This document shows positions 42,010 through 49,348 of a stretch of 64,000 nt of DNA, one piece after another. The position numbers and the translations under genes are program-made. The notes under the pieces were generated by a model. That model worked only from the letters and a program-made list of their open reading frames with translations. It was not told the DNA's origin and ran no database searches. The stretch lies in contig NZ_WWGH01000002.1 in NCBI RefSeq assembly GCF_009865135.1, positions 744,001-808,000 on the forward strand. Direction: 5' to 3'. The number at the start of each line of letters is the position of its first letter. The first letter of the stretch is position 1. This stretch comes from Streptomyces sp. SID8374 (lineage in GTDB: Bacteria; Actinomycetota; Actinomycetes; Streptomycetales; Streptomycetaceae).

Positions 42010-42897
42010 GTGAGTACCCTTGCGCACACCATGATGACCGCCGCCCGCTCCGCCGATTCCGGCCTGGCCGGCTCGGGCGAACTCGATCGCTATCCCTATA
42101 CGGAGGCGCCGGCCGGCGAGCGCGCCGCGGCGCGGCCCTGGGGCGGTTCCGATTCCGAGTTGGGGCGGGCGAGCCGACGGGGAGCGGCCAGCCGCGGACG
42201 CGGCCTGCACGGTCAACTCGTCCAGCAGCTGGGCCAGATGATCGTCTCCGGCGATCTCGGCGCGGACCGCCCCCTCGTTCCCGAGGAGATCGGCCAGCGC
42301 TTCGAGGTCTCCCGCACCGTCGTACGCGAGTCCCTGCGCGTCCTGGAGGCCAAGGGGCTCGTCAGCGCGCGCCCCAATGTGGGTACGCGGGTCCGCCCGG
42401 TCAGCGACTGGAACCTGCTGGACCCCGACATCATCGAGTGGCGCGCCTTCGGTCCGCAGCGCGACGACCAGCGCCGCGAGCTGGCCGAGCTCCGCTGGAC
42501 CATCGAACCCCTCGCCGCCCGCCTCGCCGCCGGCCACGGCCGGGAGGATCTTCAGCAGCGCCTCGGCGACATGGTGGAGATCATGGGCCACGCGATGGGG
42601 CAGGGGGACGCGATCACCTTCTCCCGCGCCGACGCCGAGTTCCACGCCCTGCTCATCCAGGCCGCGGGCAACCGGATGCTCGAACACCTCTCCGGCATCG
42701 TCTCGGCCGCCCTGCATGTCTCCGGCGGCCCGGTCACCGGCTGTGACCGTCCGGGCGAGGCCTCGCTCGCCCACCACGCCCGCATCGTCGACGCCCTGGC
42801 GTCCGGCGACTCCACGGGTGCCGAGACGGCCATGCGCCAACTGCTCGTCGTCCACCCCGACGTGGAGCGTGTCGTCCCCGCGCCGCGCGAGCACTGA
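42010..42897 (+). CDS. whiH: GntR/FadR-family sporulation regulator WhiH
   Basis: A 295-residue FadR-type regulator. A variable N-terminus (about 60 residues) precedes the winged helix GLHGQLVQQLGQMIVSGDL, with the recognition part EIGQRFEVSRTVVRESLRVLEAKGL. The all-helical FCD ligand domain follows (ELRWTIEPLAARLAAGH, ADAEFHALLIQAAGNRML, HARIVDALASGD). In S. coelicolor WhiH is needed for sporulation septation and its gene is next to hrdB; the same order here supports the name. GTG start at 42010 (VSTLAHTMMTAARSADSG) with AAGGA upstream. The 160 bp before it hold its promoter region. Confidence 0.85.
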   Translation: MSTLAHTMMTAARSADSGLAGSGELDRYPYTEAPAGERAAARPWGGSDSELGRASRRGAASRGRGLHGQLVQQLGQMIVSGDLGADRPLVPEEIGQRFEVSRTVVRESLRVLEAKGLVSARPNVGTRVRPVSDWNLLDPDIIEWRAFGPQRDDQRRELAELRWTIEPLAARLAAGHGREDLQQRLGDMVEIMGHAMGQGDAITFSRADAEFHALLIQAAGNRMLEHLSGIVSAALHVSGGPVTGCDRPGEASLAHHARIVDALASGDSTGAETAMRQLLVVHPDVERVVPAPREH

Positions 42898-42926
42898 CCG
42901 CCCCACGGCCGGGGTGGACAGGCCCT

Positions 42927-42957
42927 GTGCCGCCGGACCGCACGGGTCCGGCGGCAC
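42927..42957 (+). terminator. whiH terminator hairpin
   Basis: Perfect 13-bp stem GTGCCGCCGGACC / GGTCCGGCGGCAC with a 5-nt loop, 30 bp after whiH. Confidence 0.75.
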
Positions 42958-43221
42958 AATTGTGAGGGGATGCCCTCCCTGGCACGGTTCGTCGCGAATG
43001 AGGTGTGACTCGGGCCACGCGGATTGGGCGTAACACTCCTCGAAGCAGCGCGATGACTTAAGAGGTGACCGCCGCGGAAGGAATACAGCAGCCCTTGGGC
43101 GCGCTGTTCAGTTCTGAGGCCAAACCCGCGCCGTCGACGACATCCCCAGTCGGCGGTCGTCGGCTCCAGCCCTCTCCAGGGCAGGGCCGGAAGCCGTTTC
43201 CATCGTTCCGAGAGGTTGTTC
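42958..43221 (+). promoter_or_regulatory. hrdB promoter and leader region
   Basis: 264 bp between the whiH terminator and hrdB. In S. coelicolor hrdB has two promoters, one recognised by SigR. I cannot align a SigR element (GGAAT-N18-GTT) with correct spacing here: a GGAAT near 43080 has a GTT 21 bp later. GAGAGG at 43210 is the ribosome site for the GTG start. Confidence 0.5.
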
Positions 43222-44769
43222 GTGTCGGCCAGCACATCCCGTACGCTCCCGCCGGAGATCGCCGAGTCCGAGTCTGTGATGGCGCTCATCGAGCGGGGAA
43301 AGGCTGATGGGCAGATCGCCGGCGATGACGTGCGTCGGGCCTTCGAGGCTGACCAGATTCCGCCAACCCAGTGGAAGAATGTTCTGCGCAGCCTCAACCA
43401 GATCCTCGAGGAAGAGGGTGTGACGCTGATGGTCAGTGCCGCGGAGTCGCCGAAGCGCGCCCGCAAGAGCGTCGCAGCGAAGAGCCCGGTCAAGCGCACC
43501 GCCACCAAGACTGTCGCGGCGAAGACCACCGTGACGAGGACCGTCGCGGCCACCGCCGCCCCGGCGGCCGAGAGCGCGGACGCGGTGGCCGACGACGCCG
43601 TCGCGGCCGCCCCCGCGAAGAAGGCGGCAGCCAAGAAGACGGCTGCCAAGAAGACCGCCGTGAAGAAGACGGCGGCCAAGAAGACAGCGGCGAAGAAGTC
43701 CGGCAAGCAGGACGACGAGCTTCTCGACGGTGACGAGGCCGTCGAAGAGGTCAAGGCCGGCAAGGGCGAGGAAGAGGAGGGCGAGGGCGAGAACAAGGGC
43801 TTCGTCCTCTCCGACGACGACGAGGACGACGCGCCTGCCCAGCAGGTCGCCGTCGCCGGCGCCACCGCCGACCCGGTCAAGGACTACCTCAAGCAGATCG
43901 GCAAGGTCCCCCTCCTCAACGCCGAGCAGGAGGTGGAGCTCGCCAAGCGCATCGAGGCGGGTCTCTTCGCCGAGGACAAGCTGGCCAACGCCGACAAGCT
44001 CGCGCCGAAGCTCAAGCGCGAGCTGGAGATCATCGCCGAGGACGGCCGCCGCGCCAAGAACCACCTCCTGGAGGCCAACCTCCGTCTGGTGGTCTCCCTG
44101 GCCAAGCGCTACACCGGCCGCGGCATGCTCTTCCTGGACCTGATCCAGGAGGGCAACCTCGGTCTGATCCGCGCGGTCGAGAAGTTCGACTACACCAAGG
44201 GCTACAAGTTCTCCACGTACGCCACCTGGTGGATCCGTCAGGCGATCACCCGCGCCATGGCCGACCAGGCCCGCACCATCCGTATCCCGGTGCACATGGT
44301 CGAGGTCATCAACAAGCTCGCCCGCGTGCAGCGCCAGATGCTCCAGGACCTGGGCCGTGAGCCCACCCCGGAGGAGCTGGCCAAGGAACTCGACATGACC
44401 CCCGAGAAGGTCATCGAGGTCCAGAAGTACGGCCGTGAGCCGATCTCGCTGCACACCCCGCTCGGCGAGGACGGCGACAGCGAGTTCGGTGACCTGATCG
44501 AGGACTCCGAGGCCGTCGTCCCGGCGGACGCGGTGAGCTTCACGCTCCTCCAGGAGCAGCTGCACTCGGTCCTGGACACGCTCTCCGAGCGTGAGGCCGG
44601 CGTGGTCTCGATGCGCTTCGGTCTCACCGACGGCCAGCCCAAGACGCTGGACGAGATCGGCAAGGTCTACGGCGTGACGCGTGAGCGCATCCGCCAGATC
44701 GAGTCGAAGACGATGTCGAAGCTCCGTCACCCGTCGCGCTCGCAGGTCCTGCGCGACTACCTCGACTAG
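43222..44769 (+). CDS. hrdB: principal RNA polymerase sigma factor HrdB (RpoD)
   Basis: The essential housekeeping sigma-70, 515 residues. Residues 1-75 hold region 1.1-like helices (PPEIAESESVMALIERGKADG); residues 75-165 are a Lys/Ala-rich repeat (KKTAAKKTAVKK) typical of HrdB. Region 1.2 starts DPVKDYLKQIGKVPLLN; region 2 is NLRLVVSLAKRYTGRGM, FLDLIQEGNLGLIRAVEKFD and YATWWIRQAITRAM; region 4 contains TLDEIGKVYGVTRERIRQIESK. The GTG at 43222 is preceded by GAGAGG. The last codons (LRDYLD) lie within the attachment site of the integrated element, so the 3' end is element-derived but the protein is unchanged. Confidence 0.97.
   Translation: MSASTSRTLPPEIAESESVMALIERGKADGQIAGDDVRRAFEADQIPPTQWKNVLRSLNQILEEEGVTLMVSAAESPKRARKSVAAKSPVKRTATKTVAAKTTVTRTVAATAAPAAESADAVADDAVAAAPAKKAAAKKTAAKKTAVKKTAAKKTAAKKSGKQDDELLDGDEAVEEVKAGKGEEEEGEGENKGFVLSDDDEDDAPAQQVAVAGATADPVKDYLKQIGKVPLLNAEQEVELAKRIEAGLFAEDKLANADKLAPKLKRELEIIAEDGRRAKNHLLEANLRLVVSLAKRYTGRGMLFLDLIQEGNLGLIRAVEKFDYTKGYKFSTYATWWIRQAITRAMADQARTIRIPVHMVEVINKLARVQRQMLQDLGREPTPEELAKELDMTPEKVIEVQKYGREPISLHTPLGEDGDSEFGDLIEDSEAVVPADAVSFTLLQEQLHSVLDTLSEREAGVVSMRFGLTDGQPKTLDEIGKVYGVTRERIRQIESKTMSKLRHPSRSQVLRDYLD
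44749..44769. repeat. attL core (3' end of hrdB)
   Basis: CTGCGCGACTACCT, then C, then GACTAG, encoding LRDYLD-stop. It matches the right-end copy except for C versus G at 44763. The difference is synonymous (CTC or CTG, both Leu), so HrdB is preserved. Confidence 0.85.
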
Positions 44770-44784
44770 TCGAAGGCACTGATC

Positions 44785-44826
44785 AAGGCCCTGGCCTGCG
44801 CTTATGGCGTAGGTCGGGGCCTTTTT
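44785..44826 (+). terminator. element-borne terminator for hrdB
   Basis: AAGGCCC...GGGGCCTTTTT hairpin (CTGGCCTGCGC / GGCGTAGGTCGG inner part with some mismatches) followed by a T run, 15 bp after the hrdB stop. It lies inside the element, so integration replaces the native terminator. Confidence 0.8.
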
Positions 44827-44884
44827 CGTCGGGCACAGCGCTCCCGGTCAAGGTATCGACACACGGAACGTAAGGTCTGGCGGA

Positions 44885-45778
44885 ATGAACATCACGGACA
44901 TAGCGGCATATCTCGATTCATGGTTGCTGCACCTGTCAGCCGAGCGTAAGAGCGCCCAGACGCTCAAGACGTACGGCGACGGAGTGCGCGCGTTCATCCG
45001 GTGGGCCGAGCGCGAGGGCCGGGCCCCGTCACTCGATCGGCCGACCGTGAACGCGTTCGTGGCGGCCCTGCTGGACGCGGGGGCGTCGGCATCCACAGCA
45101 CGTAGCCGACAGCTCGCGGTACGTCGCTTCTCGGCGTGGCTCGCCGATGAGGGCGAGATCGCGGCCGACGCCCTTTCGGCGCTCAAGCCGCCGAAGCTGG
45201 ACCACAAGGTCATCCCCGAACTGGACGACGAGCAGCTTCGGGCTCTGGTGAAGGTCTGCACGGGCAACGACTTCCGGGCCCGGCGTGACGAAGCGATCAT
45301 CCGGCTCATGGTGGAGACGGGGCTCCGTGCCGGTGAGGTCGTTGGCATGACCACGCCCGACGTGGATTTGAAGGCCGGGGTGGCGATCGTGCAACGGGGC
45401 AAGGGCGGCAGGGGGCGGCCGGTGCCGTTCGGGCCGCAGACGGGCCGTGCGATCGATCGATACCTCCGAGCCCGCCGGGGGCACCGCATGGCAGAGCTGG
45501 ACGCTCTGTGGCTCGGAGACCGTCAGCGCGGGTTCAGCTATCAGGCCCTCTACAGCGCGCTCAAAGGCCGAGCGGAGGCAGCCGGAATCGAAGGCTTCCA
45601 CCCCCACGTTCTGCGGCACACGGCGGCCGGTAGGTGGCTTGCTGCGGGCGGTTCCGAGGGTGGCCTGATGGCCGTGGCGGGATGGAGCCGCCGGGACATG
45701 ATCGACCGGTACACCAGGGCGACCAGCCAGCGCAGAGCCGCCGACGAAGCGCGAAGGCTGTCCCTCGGCGACTGGTGA
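44885..45778 (+). CDS. tyrosine recombinase (integrase)
   Basis: A 297-residue phage-type tyrosine recombinase. Residues 1-90 are a SAM-like core-binding domain (LLHLSAERKSAQTLKTYGDGVRAFIRWA). The catalytic domain has the first Arg in VETGLRAGEVVGM, the His-x-x-Arg pair in HPHVLRHTAAGRWL, the Trp-containing motif in AVAGWSRRDMIDRYTR with the nucleophile Tyr. All catalytic positions are present, so it should be active. It has no long arm-binding domain, like XerC-type and small element integrases. It starts 115 bp inside the left attachment site and should catalyse integration into the hrdB 3' end. Confidence 0.92.
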   Translation: MNITDIAAYLDSWLLHLSAERKSAQTLKTYGDGVRAFIRWAEREGRAPSLDRPTVNAFVAALLDAGASASTARSRQLAVRRFSAWLADEGEIAADALSALKPPKLDHKVIPELDDEQLRALVKVCTGNDFRARRDEAIIRLMVETGLRAGEVVGMTTPDVDLKAGVAIVQRGKGGRGRPVPFGPQTGRAIDRYLRARRGHRMAELDALWLGDRQRGFSYQALYSALKGRAEAAGIEGFHPHVLRHTAAGRWLAAGGSEGGLMAVAGWSRRDMIDRYTRATSQRRAADEARRLSLGDW

Positions 45779-45834
45779 GGCTGTCGGCAGGCTCCTCGTA
45801 CGGTGTGCTCCTCCCCGAGAGAGAGGGCCTGCCC

Positions 45835-46077
45835 GTGACTCCAGAGCAACGCCGCACGAAAGCCCGCGCTGCCGCGTACACCAGGTGGGCGAGGGAGGAC
45901 GACCCCTCGGGTGCCACCTCGGCGGCCCGTGAAGCCTTCCTGAAACGCTTCGAGGATCAGGTGGACCCTGCGGGCCGGCTCGCCCCGCAGGAGAGGGCCA
46001 AGCGGGCCCAGGCGGCCCGCAGGGCGTACTTCCAGGCCCTCGCATTGAAGTCCTCCATCGCTCGCCGCGCCGCGTAG
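45835..46077 (+). CDS. small phage-type hypothetical protein
   Basis: An 80-residue basic helical protein starting (GTG) MTPEQRRTKARAAAYTRWA, with AGAGGG upstream. The repeated pattern ARAAAYTRWARE...ARREAF-like and QAARRAYFQALALKS resembles small proteins common in actinophages and Streptomyces mobile elements, probably DNA binding. No defined function. It follows the integrase by 56 bp and ends at a hairpin terminator, so it may be part of an integration module. Confidence 0.75.
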   Translation: MTPEQRRTKARAAAYTRWAREDDPSGATSAAREAFLKRFEDQVDPAGRLAPQERAKRAQAARRAYFQALALKSSIARRAA

Positions 46078-46090
46078 GACAGGTCCACCG

Positions 46091-46123
46091 AGAGGCCGTC
46101 CAGGAACCTCCTGGGCGGTCTCT
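46091..46123 (+). terminator. hairpin terminator after the integrase module
   Basis: AGAGGCCGTCCAGGA pairs with TCCTGGGCGGTCTCT over a 3-nt loop; all 15 positions pair if two G-U wobbles are allowed. TCTTCTC-type T-rich sequence follows. Confidence 0.75.
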
Positions 46124-46184
46124 TCTCGTGCGCATATGTGCCCCGGGCGCTCAGGCCCCTTGGACGCTTGGAAGGACCCGGCAA

Positions 46185-46200
46185 CATCTACCTCTAGATG
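46185..46200. promoter_or_regulatory. inverted repeat CATCTA-N4-TAGATG upstream of the XRE gene
   Basis: CATCTACCTCTAGATG, a 16-bp dyad in the 327-bp non-coding stretch between the integrase module and the XRE gene. The rest of that stretch shows no further gene. Candidate operator; inference. Confidence 0.45.
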
Positions 46201-46404
46201 GACTTCCACGAATCCGAAGGTGAAGATCAACCGAACTCGCGCGGACCTGGGCGTTTCCCCTGGCCTGTGGCGGTAGCGAGGGCTCGCCCGGGGGCTAAAC
46301 GGGGTCCTCATGGCCCCGATTCGGATAGTTCTGTCGCAGGGCACCGGGAGCGTTGGAGGCACAGCCGGGGCACCCCGCACCGGCCCCCTCGAAAGGGCCC
46401 CGAC

Positions 46405-46623
46405 ATGGCCTCCCACTTCAACCGCCACGCCCTCCGTGCCGCCCGCGACGCCAAGCCCATCTCCCGGGCCAAGCTCGGGGCCAAGATCGGCTACGACCCC
46501 CAGAGCCTCTACGGGTACGAACGCGGGCTCGCCACGCCGTCCGTGAAAGCCCTGTGCGCCCTCGCTGACGCCCTGGACGTGACCCCCGGCGAGTTCTTCG
46601 CCGACGACGGGAACGACCGGTGA
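46405..46623 (+). CDS. XRE-family helix-turn-helix protein
   Basis: A 72-residue Cro/CI-type DNA-binding protein: FNRHALRAARDAKPISRAKLGAKIGYDPQSLYGYERGLATPSV is the helix-turn-helix, and ALCALADALDVTPGEFFADD completes the five-helix fold. It has no cleavage or dimerisation domain. ATG at 46405 with GAAAGGG upstream. Its stop overlaps the start of the next gene (GTGA), so the three short genes here are translationally coupled. Likely regulates element replication or excision. Confidence 0.88.
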   Translation: MASHFNRHALRAARDAKPISRAKLGAKIGYDPQSLYGYERGLATPSVKALCALADALDVTPGEFFADDGNDR

Positions 46624-46745
46624 ACGCCCCCGTGGAGCCGCTGGGCGAACCCGACCTGACCGACGCCCAGTTGCGCCGCATAGCCGTACTGCTCGGGCTA
46701 CTCGACAGCCCGGCCGACGACGACACAGAAACCGAGGCTGCATGA
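46620..46745 (+). CDS. tiny acidic protein in the XRE operon
   Basis: A 41-residue acidic peptide, MNAPVEPLGEPDLTDAQLRR at the start and DDDTETEAA at the end. Its GTG overlaps the XRE stop (GTGA) and its own stop overlaps the next ATG (ATGA), which is good evidence that it is translated. Function unknown. Confidence 0.65.
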   Translation: MNAPVEPLGEPDLTDAQLRRIAVLLGLLDSPADDDTETEAA

Positions 46746-46930
46746 AATCCGTGATCGTCCCCACTGATGTCGCGGTGGCGTTCCTTGTCCGCGAAGGGGC
46801 GAGCAAGGAACAGGCCCAACGGTGGATCTACAACCGGAGCAAGACCGGACGGCTCACCAATCACGGCAAATCTGGTAACGGGCAGGCCCGTTGGGATCTC
46901 GCCGAGATCGACGCCCTGATCAAGAAATGA
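46742..46930 (+). CDS. excisionase-like (MerR/Xis fold) small protein
   Basis: A 62-residue basic protein: MKSVIVPTDVAVAFLVREGA, then SKEQAQRWIYNRSKTGRLTNHGK and GQARWDLAEIDALIKK. The pattern of a winged-helix with a substrate column ending in an [EL]IDALI helix resembles phage excisionases and pyocin-activator-like proteins. It is in the right size class and position for the Xis of the nearby integrase. It overlaps the preceding gene by 4 bp (ATGA). Confidence 0.65.
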   Translation: MKSVIVPTDVAVAFLVREGASKEQAQRWIYNRSKTGRLTNHGKSGNGQARWDLAEIDALIKK

Positions 46931-46935
46931 AACGA

Positions 46936-46958
46936 CCCCCGGGGAAAGCAGCCGGGGG
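46936..46958 (+). terminator. short hairpin after the excisionase-like gene
   Basis: CCCCCGG / CCGGGGG stem of 7 bp with a 9-nt loop; could be a weak terminator or attenuator ahead of the RepA gene. Confidence 0.5.
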
Positions 46959-47023
46959 CCGTAACCGTCAACCGTTCGGACCCGCGAACTGGTCGGCGTT
47001 CATACCTGAAAGAGGTAACCCTC

Positions 47024-48253
47024 ATGGTACAGCCGCATTCCGGCACTGAAACCCCGCCGAGCGGGTCCGGCACACACCCCATTTTCGACCGACCGTTGCC
47101 CGTCGGACCGGATGATGAACTCACGCCGAGCGACCGCCTTGCCCTGATAGAAACCGACCGGCGGCAACTGGAAGTGGCCCAACGAGCTGAATACGAGCTG
47201 GCACGCAAGAAGGCATCACGTCAGGCCGATGAAGAGCTGGAAGCCGAGAAGGATGCCGCCCGCCGCCTGAAAGCAGTACCCATGACCGAAATCAGCGAGA
47301 AGCGGACGGATTGGATCTGGAAAGACCGCGTTCCGGTAGGCGAAGTAACCCTGATCGCCGGAAAGGGTGGGGTCGGCAAATCAACCATGCTGGCCAAACT
47401 CGGCGCGGACATCACAACTGGACGGCTGCTAGGGCAGCATTTCGGCCAACCCCGCGATATTCTGTACGTCGCCAACGAAGACGACATCGAACGAACAGTT
47501 AAGCCGCGTTTCGTAGCGGCCGGTGCAGATATGGCGCGCGTGCGCCTAGTGACGCTGGAAAACGGCGGCCTCATCGACATGAGCCGTGACTGTGAACGCT
47601 TCGGTGAACTCGCCCGCGAGGCGAACGCCGTATGCATAATGTTCGACCCCCTGTCCTCCAACCTGGGACACGGCAAGAGGAACGACCAGAGTGACATGCG
47701 CAAGGTATTCGAAGCCATTCAGCGCATGGCCACGAAATACGAAATCGCTGTCGTTGGGCTGGCTCACACCCGCAAGGGGCACTCCGGGGACCTCCTCGAA
47801 GCCATCATGGGAAGCTCAGAACAGGGCAACGTATGTCGCTCAGCTATCGGAATCATCGAAGACGACGAGAACCCTGGGCATTACGTGATGTCTCAGGAAA
47901 AGTCGAACCTGTCGAAGAAAAGCCGAATCGAATCACTTGAGTACACGATCGAAGATTTCGGGTACTCGGCGAACGGGGAGTACATCGAGACATCCCGTAT
48001 CGGCGAAATGGTCCGCACGCACAAGACGGTTGGCGATCTCATCGCCGATCAGGGAGACGGAGGCAAGGCCGCAGATGCCCGCGAATGGCTCCGTGACTAC
48101 CTGATGACCCACGGGGCGGCGACCAGGGCCGAAGTCGTCGCAGCGGCCAGAGGGAAGCACGCAGAACGCACCCTGCGGCGCGTAGCCGCTCGCATGTGCA
48201 CGTCGAGTCGCGTCAACGGAAACGGGCCCGCGATATGGGAGCTGAGCCCATGA
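47024..48253 (+). CDS. RepA-like AAA ATPase (replicative helicase type)
   Basis: A 409-residue RecA-fold ATPase. Residues 1-90 are charged and partly coiled (ARKKASRQADEELEAEKDAARRL). The ATPase starts WIWKDRVPVGEVTLIAGKGGVGKSTML (Walker A), then ILYVANEDDIERTVKPR (the EDD of RepA/KaiC-like proteins), Walker B-like ANAVCIMFDPLSS and VVGLAHTRKG. The C-terminal 80 residues form a probable winged helix (ADAREWLRDYLMTHGAATRAEV). This architecture is that of RSF1010 RepA-like hexameric helicases found in mobile elements. The gene is markedly AT-richer than its neighbours, and an iteron-like region follows immediately. ATG with AGAGG upstream. Confidence 0.85.
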   Translation: MVQPHSGTETPPSGSGTHPIFDRPLPVGPDDELTPSDRLALIETDRRQLEVAQRAEYELARKKASRQADEELEAEKDAARRLKAVPMTEISEKRTDWIWKDRVPVGEVTLIAGKGGVGKSTMLAKLGADITTGRLLGQHFGQPRDILYVANEDDIERTVKPRFVAAGADMARVRLVTLENGGLIDMSRDCERFGELAREANAVCIMFDPLSSNLGHGKRNDQSDMRKVFEAIQRMATKYEIAVVGLAHTRKGHSGDLLEAIMGSSEQGNVCRSAIGIIEDDENPGHYVMSQEKSNLSKKSRIESLEYTIEDFGYSANGEYIETSRIGEMVRTHKTVGDLIADQGDGGKAADAREWLRDYLMTHGAATRAEVVAAARGKHAERTLRRVAARMCTSSRVNGNGPAIWELSP

Positions 48254-48267
48254 CGCCCAGCGCGTGT

Positions 48268-48461
48268 GGCCCAATGGCCCAACGGCCCAACGAGGCGTGT
48301 TCGTCGGGCCAGAGCGTCCATTGGGCCAACCCTAGTGGCCCGACGCTAACCCAACACAGAGAGTAAGAAATACCAGGTCAAGATATATATTCTCTCTACG
48401 GTTGGGCCGTTGGGCCATTGGGCCAGAAGTGCCTAAGAGGGCCCCCCTTTTCTATTGGGCC
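48268..48461. other. putative replication origin: TTGGGCC iterons and 24-bp inverted repeats around an AT-rich core
   Basis: Eight TTGGGCC units: three on the minus strand at 48268, 48276 and 48284 (8-bp period), one at 48321, three on the plus strand at 48402, 48410, 48418, and one at 48455. The first three and the later three form two 24-bp arms (48268-48291, 48401-48424) that are perfect inverted complements. Between them is the very AT-rich AAGATATATATTCTCTCTA (48380-48398), unusual in this genome. Directly downstream of the RepA-type ATPase gene, this is the arrangement of an iteron origin. Confidence 0.75.
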
Positions 48462-48629
48462 ATCGGTCAGGCCAGGCGCTCATGGCCCGGCGGCTGGACG
48501 GCCCACAGGGAGCCGTTCGCCGCCCTCCCCGCACAACGAGACCGATCGGCACCGCGAAGCCGTCAGGACGCCGCACAGCCTCCTCGCTGGGCGTACCGAA
48601 CTGGACGCCCCACCCGAAAGGAATCCGCC

Positions 48630-49034
48630 ATGAGCGAGACCCCCAACTTCCCTGACCTCGTCCCCGATGGTTGGGCCGAGACCTACGGCACCCCTGTCCC
48701 CCTTCCCGAGGATTTCGAGAGCTGGACGGAGATCCCTCAATCCTGGACGCATCCATTTGGCCGGCTGATAAATTCCGCAGGCGAGCATTTCGCCATCACC
48801 AATGCCGACTGGGACCGCTTTATTCGGTCCGCACGCGTTCGCGTAGGGCAGATAGGCGAGATGCGCGAAATGCATTCCCGAGGCATCGGGGTGGCTCCGA
48901 TATGGAATAAACCTCACTCCGAACAGTTCGCGCACGAAGCGAAACGACGCAAGGAAACGGGCGACCCGACGTGGCCGCTTTGGCGGGCTCAAGGGCTCGA
49001 ATTCGACCGGATGGAAACCGAGAGTCAGGTGTGA
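48630..49034 (+). CDS. hypothetical element protein
   Basis: A 134-residue protein (MSETPNFPDLVPDGWAETYG...), ATG at 48630 with GAAAGGAATCC upstream. It is rich in Trp and Pro, with several aromatic clusters (SWTEIPQSWTHPFGRL, DPTWPLWRAQGLEF), no signal peptide and no membrane segment. I do not recognise it. Codon use is less GC-biased than chromosomal genes. It lies between the origin candidate and the capsid gene; a ninth TTGGGCC falls inside its coding sequence at 48671. Confidence 0.65.
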   Translation: MSETPNFPDLVPDGWAETYGTPVPLPEDFESWTEIPQSWTHPFGRLINSAGEHFAITNADWDRFIRSARVRVGQIGEMREMHSRGIGVAPIWNKPHSEQFAHEAKRRKETGDPTWPLWRAQGLEFDRMETESQV

Positions 49035-49052
49035 CGCATACCACGCCGTATC

Positions 49053-49095
49053 CTCTATTCCGGAATAGAGGGAGATAGGCGTACTCTCGAATAGA
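49053..49095. promoter_or_regulatory. 20-bp palindrome plus second half-site, candidate operator
   Basis: CCTCTATTCCGGAATAGAGG is a perfect 20-bp palindrome (49053-49072). A related CTCTCGAATAGAG follows at 49084. Together they suggest an operator for a dimeric repressor upstream of the capsid transcription unit. Confidence 0.6.
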
Positions 49096-49119
49096 GCGCG
49101 GGAACGCTTCATGAGTTGG

Positions 49120-49163
49120 GAGAGGGTGCCGCGACCACTGTGGCACCCTCTCTTTCCTTTTCC
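49120..49163 (+). terminator. intrinsic terminator upstream of the capsid gene
   Basis: GAGAGGGTGCC / GGCACCCTCTC, 11-bp perfect stem, 11-nt loop, followed by TTTCCTTTT, the clearest T-tract terminator in the element. Confidence 0.85.
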
Positions 49164-49170
49164 CTCGGTA

Positions 49171-49295
49171 GCTAGGTGGCTACCTACCGCAGACGCGAGT
49201 GGCTGGGCGGCCCTCGGAATGCGTCACAGGGAAAGCGGCTTCCTGCTCCACTTCCCGGCGGCTGGGCGGCTGTCGCCGCACCGATGGCTAGGTGG
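49171..49295. repeat. four GCTRGGYGG repeats in the capsid leader
   Basis: GCTAGGTGG at 49171 and 49287, GCTGGGCGG at 49202 and 49261, all on the plus strand, within the 185 bp between the terminator and the capsid gene. Confidence 0.6.
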
Positions 49296-49348
49296 TCCTC
49301 GGAGCGTACGGAAAACCCACGTACACACTCCAGAAGAGGACAACTGTC

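Noticed and set aside
43076..43105. SigR promoter of hrdB
   Set aside because: A GGAAT and GTT are present but 21 bp apart rather than 18.
44770..44885. tRNA gene as attachment site of the element
   Set aside because: No cloverleaf is visible at either end; the repeated sequence is the hrdB 3' end.
48482..48655. A 57-codon frame (MARRLDGPQ...) before the 134-residue gene
   Set aside because: No ribosome site, overlaps the start of the next gene, and reads like shadow sequence.
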